DNA of 64,000 nucleotides from Lota lota (lineage: Eukaryota; Chordata; Actinopteri; Gadiformes; Lotidae). Made by a program: the position numbers and the translations under genes. Below the pieces are notes generated by a model that searched no databases, was not told where the DNA came from, and saw only the letters and a program-made list of their open reading frames with translations. This document shows positions 56,601 through 64,000 of this stretch, piece by piece. Positions within the stretch are counted from its first letter, which is position 1. Every line of letters begins with the position of its first letter. The stretch is taken from NCBI GenBank assembly GCA_026745465.1, contig JACYXH010000477.1, forward strand, positions 952,501-1,016,500. Reading direction: 5' to 3'.

Positions 56601-57240
56601 CAGAAATTAAATGCTTAATGAAATACTCACTGATCTGTATCAATCTTGACGACATTCTTGACAATGAAACATAAATTCCTATTGATTGGACAAACAACAA
56701 ATGGTGAATAATGTGTTTTAACATAATGTATTTGCTTAAAACAGCCAATGCTTGACAAAACTTCTTTAATATGTAAATTATGTTATATGGCTACCAGGTT
56801 TGCCTTTATCAATTCCATTCACCACAACCCACTTGTTTACATGAATTACACCCTTCAGTATAGGTAGTAGGGTTCATTCAGAGATTGTTGGCCTGTATGC
56901 TTGCCATATTTGAACTAATTGTTTGATAATCACAGAGGTTTGAATTCGGAAATCCACATTTTAACATTCAAATATTTCTGGCATTACTTGATAAATATCA
57001 ACAAACTAATCACATAACGTGAATACGCCTATAACGTTACAACCTCACAGAAATGAACTGGGCGAGTGCTTGACTTCACGTTGTGTGAATCTGAGTACAG
57101 GCGTGGCCCATGCCAACTGTCAGTTTAAGAACGTCCATTCCATGAGACAAAACTGGAATTGCAGGGTGAGTGATGATACATAAGTTAACAGGTGAGGCGC
57201 ACCACGGTTGTCCTTCTGGTTCATGGCTACTCCTCGGCTC
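53615..57240. other. No gene recognised between the Tc1 element and nap1l4
   Basis: Apart from repeat family A at 54130-54275 and very AT-rich sequence at 55070-55330, nothing could be assigned. Confidence 0.5.
54130..54275 (+). repeat. Dispersed repeat family A, copy 3
   Basis: CATAACAAAACCGGTAACAAG, CCGCCCCTT, TTTTCGGCCCAGGCTCTG, AGACTGCTGGATACC; same order as the other two. Confidence 0.75.
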
Positions 57241-57289
57241 CCCGACCAATAAGAATTGAGGGTTCTAGAAAGTGTGCGTCGCAGACTCG

Positions 57290-57352
57290 CGGTAGAAGAA
57301 GCTGGGACGGGTGAAGAGAAAGGCGGCCAGCAAAATTCCGCAGACTTTAAAG
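57290..57352 (+). other. nap1l4: Predicted nap1l4 untranslated exon 1
   Basis: Ends CTTTAAAG before the strong donor gtaagg. Upstream is a CCAAT motif (57244-57249). Start unknown; no TATA box seen, as for a housekeeping promoter. The surrounding 57.2-58.0 kb is richer in CpG than the neighbouring intergenic DNA. Confidence 0.55.
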
Positions 57353-58504
57353 GTAAGGAGGGGAAGCCCTTTGACCGCAACATCGGTGTTATAAAGTTCG
57401 TGTCCATCCGACGGCACTACACTGTGACAAAAAACATCTGAAAAGACTTGCGAGTTGTCTTATTTATATATATATATATAAAATCGATTCTGCCGACGCT
57501 CGGAACGCGTGTGCTAACGTCGACTAGCTAGCATTAGCTTCCCCATGGGGCGAAGCACACTGCCCTTTAAACGGCAAGGTTTGTCAATGTTTTATACAAG
57601 GCGGTTGTTTTTTGGGCCATCTAACTTTGGCCCGATAGTCCATTATTCTCGCCTTTTCTGCGAGCAAGTCGCATTAGTTAGCGTCGTTAGCAGCTGTCAC
57701 ACGTAATAGCACACGCACACAGTTCAAGTTATGAGTGGAATGTCACCGATTACCACAAAAGGTTGGATTGTTAACCATAGCCTCCAACATATGTAGTGAT
57801 TGCAAATATTACTTGTTCATGTAGACTGAGTAATGATAAGTAGCTAAAAGGAAAACACCCCATGTAGCCTGTTCGTGCGTCATCGGCCTGCGCTTCAACA
57901 TTAGCGCCAAGCTAATGTTGCTCTTTGATTTGGAGACTGTCCTGAATTGTAGCGATACTACCGCAACGCAATTTCCGGTCTGTTACTCTCTGTGACCTGT
58001 GTACGCCAGTTAACAATCTCCGAAACTAGAATAATAACAACATGAAAAGTTAAAACAACTACAACGAAGACAAGGACACTACTTCAAGAGTTCTGACGAA
58101 AAGCAATATCCGAAACATGTAACGGAAACGAATTTTTATTTATCGGAAGTCCCTCCCCCTAACGCTGCTAAACCCTATGGCTAAACACATGTTATGGAAA
58201 GTCCCGCACTCTGTCGGTATAACGCTCATTTGGAGCATCCCATTCCACGAGTTCCGTCGTGAGACGAGAACGCCTGGGAATGCAGTTATGTTCTGGCTCT
58301 GATTTAGCAATCGCCTTTAGCTGATACTCTATTCTATGGTTTAGGTCAGTTTTGGCAGTGAACTTGTTGGCCTCTGTTTAACTTAATGTTTGGCCTTGGC
58401 TCTACCTTATGCGTCGCGTCGATGTTGCTGTGGTAACTGTTCTTTTTGCTGTTTTCTCAGTGACATTTTACATATTTTAAACAGGAGGGAGCTGTCACAT
58501 TGTA

Positions 58505-63925
<5,421 letters not shown>

Positions 63926-63931
<6 letters not shown>

Positions 63932-63961
63932 TCAAATCATTTTCACTGCATGCATTCCTAG
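63926..63961 (+). CDS. nap1l4: nap1l4 exon 14 (Ala-stop and UTR)
   Basis: Acceptor cattgcag, then GCA TAA; coding part 63926-63931. A donor-like cctag|gtaagg at 63961 suggests that the UTR is spliced to exons beyond the window. Isoforms skipping it may have another C terminus. Confidence 0.65.
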
Positions 63962-64000
63962 GTAAGGGAGAAGGATACTTCTATACTGTTACCTCCCATC

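Overview
The window is vertebrate, and almost certainly teleost, genomic DNA. It carries three spliced genes with GT-AG introns: insulin-like growth factor 2 (igf2), tyrosine hydroxylase (th) and nucleosome assembly protein 1-like 4 (nap1l4). The rest is dominated by dinucleotide repeats and fish-type mobile elements (Tc1-like transposon, foldback MITEs, L2/Rex1-like LINE fragments, epsilon/gamma-like endogenous retrovirus). The gene block igf2-th-nap1l4 is the vertebrate 11p15.5-type microsynteny, without an insulin gene between igf2 and th.

Layout. 1-12.5 kb: no gene recognised; long CT, CA and TG tracts, a decayed LINE whose reverse-transcriptase segment has grown into a 58-bp minisatellite, and a 70-nt poly(G) run. 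12.5-19.6 kb: igf2 on the minus strand, four coding exons encoding a 217-residue preproprotein, with a TATA motif near 19.48 kb. 21.3-35.0 kb: th on the minus strand, 13 coding exons whose phases all agree (489 residues if one missing base in exon 2 is allowed for), with a TATA box and a perfect CRE upstream. 35.0-57.2 kb: intergenic, with an endogenous retrovirus (39.46-43.1 kb, minus strand) interrupted by a solo LTR, several MITEs, dispersed repeats and a nearly intact Tc1-like transposon at 52.0-53.6 kb. 57.2-64 kb: nap1l4 on the plus strand, untranslated exon 1 plus 13 coding exons; the stop codon is inside the window and the 3' UTR probably continues beyond it.

The three genes have unrelated jobs: a secreted growth factor, the rate-limiting enzyme of catecholamine synthesis, and a histone chaperone. 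Nothing in the sequence shows that they work as one pathway; their proximity is ancient synteny.

The unusual signals cluster in th. Exon 2 lacks one base exactly at the RRxS phosphorylation motif. Exon 9, which carries the iron-binding histidines, differs from the family at neighbouring positions, and a 91%-identical copy of it sits in inverted orientation in intron 7. A 58-bp-stem palindrome lies 40 nt from the exon 9 donor. A small LTR element with a tRNA-Lys-type primer binding site and a perfect 5-bp target duplication lies at intron 11 position +10. Repeats also crowd the splice sites of igf2 exon 3, th exon 8 and nap1l4 exons 3 and 11. All coordinates were read by eye; splice junctions were chosen by phase, GT/AG and family homology.
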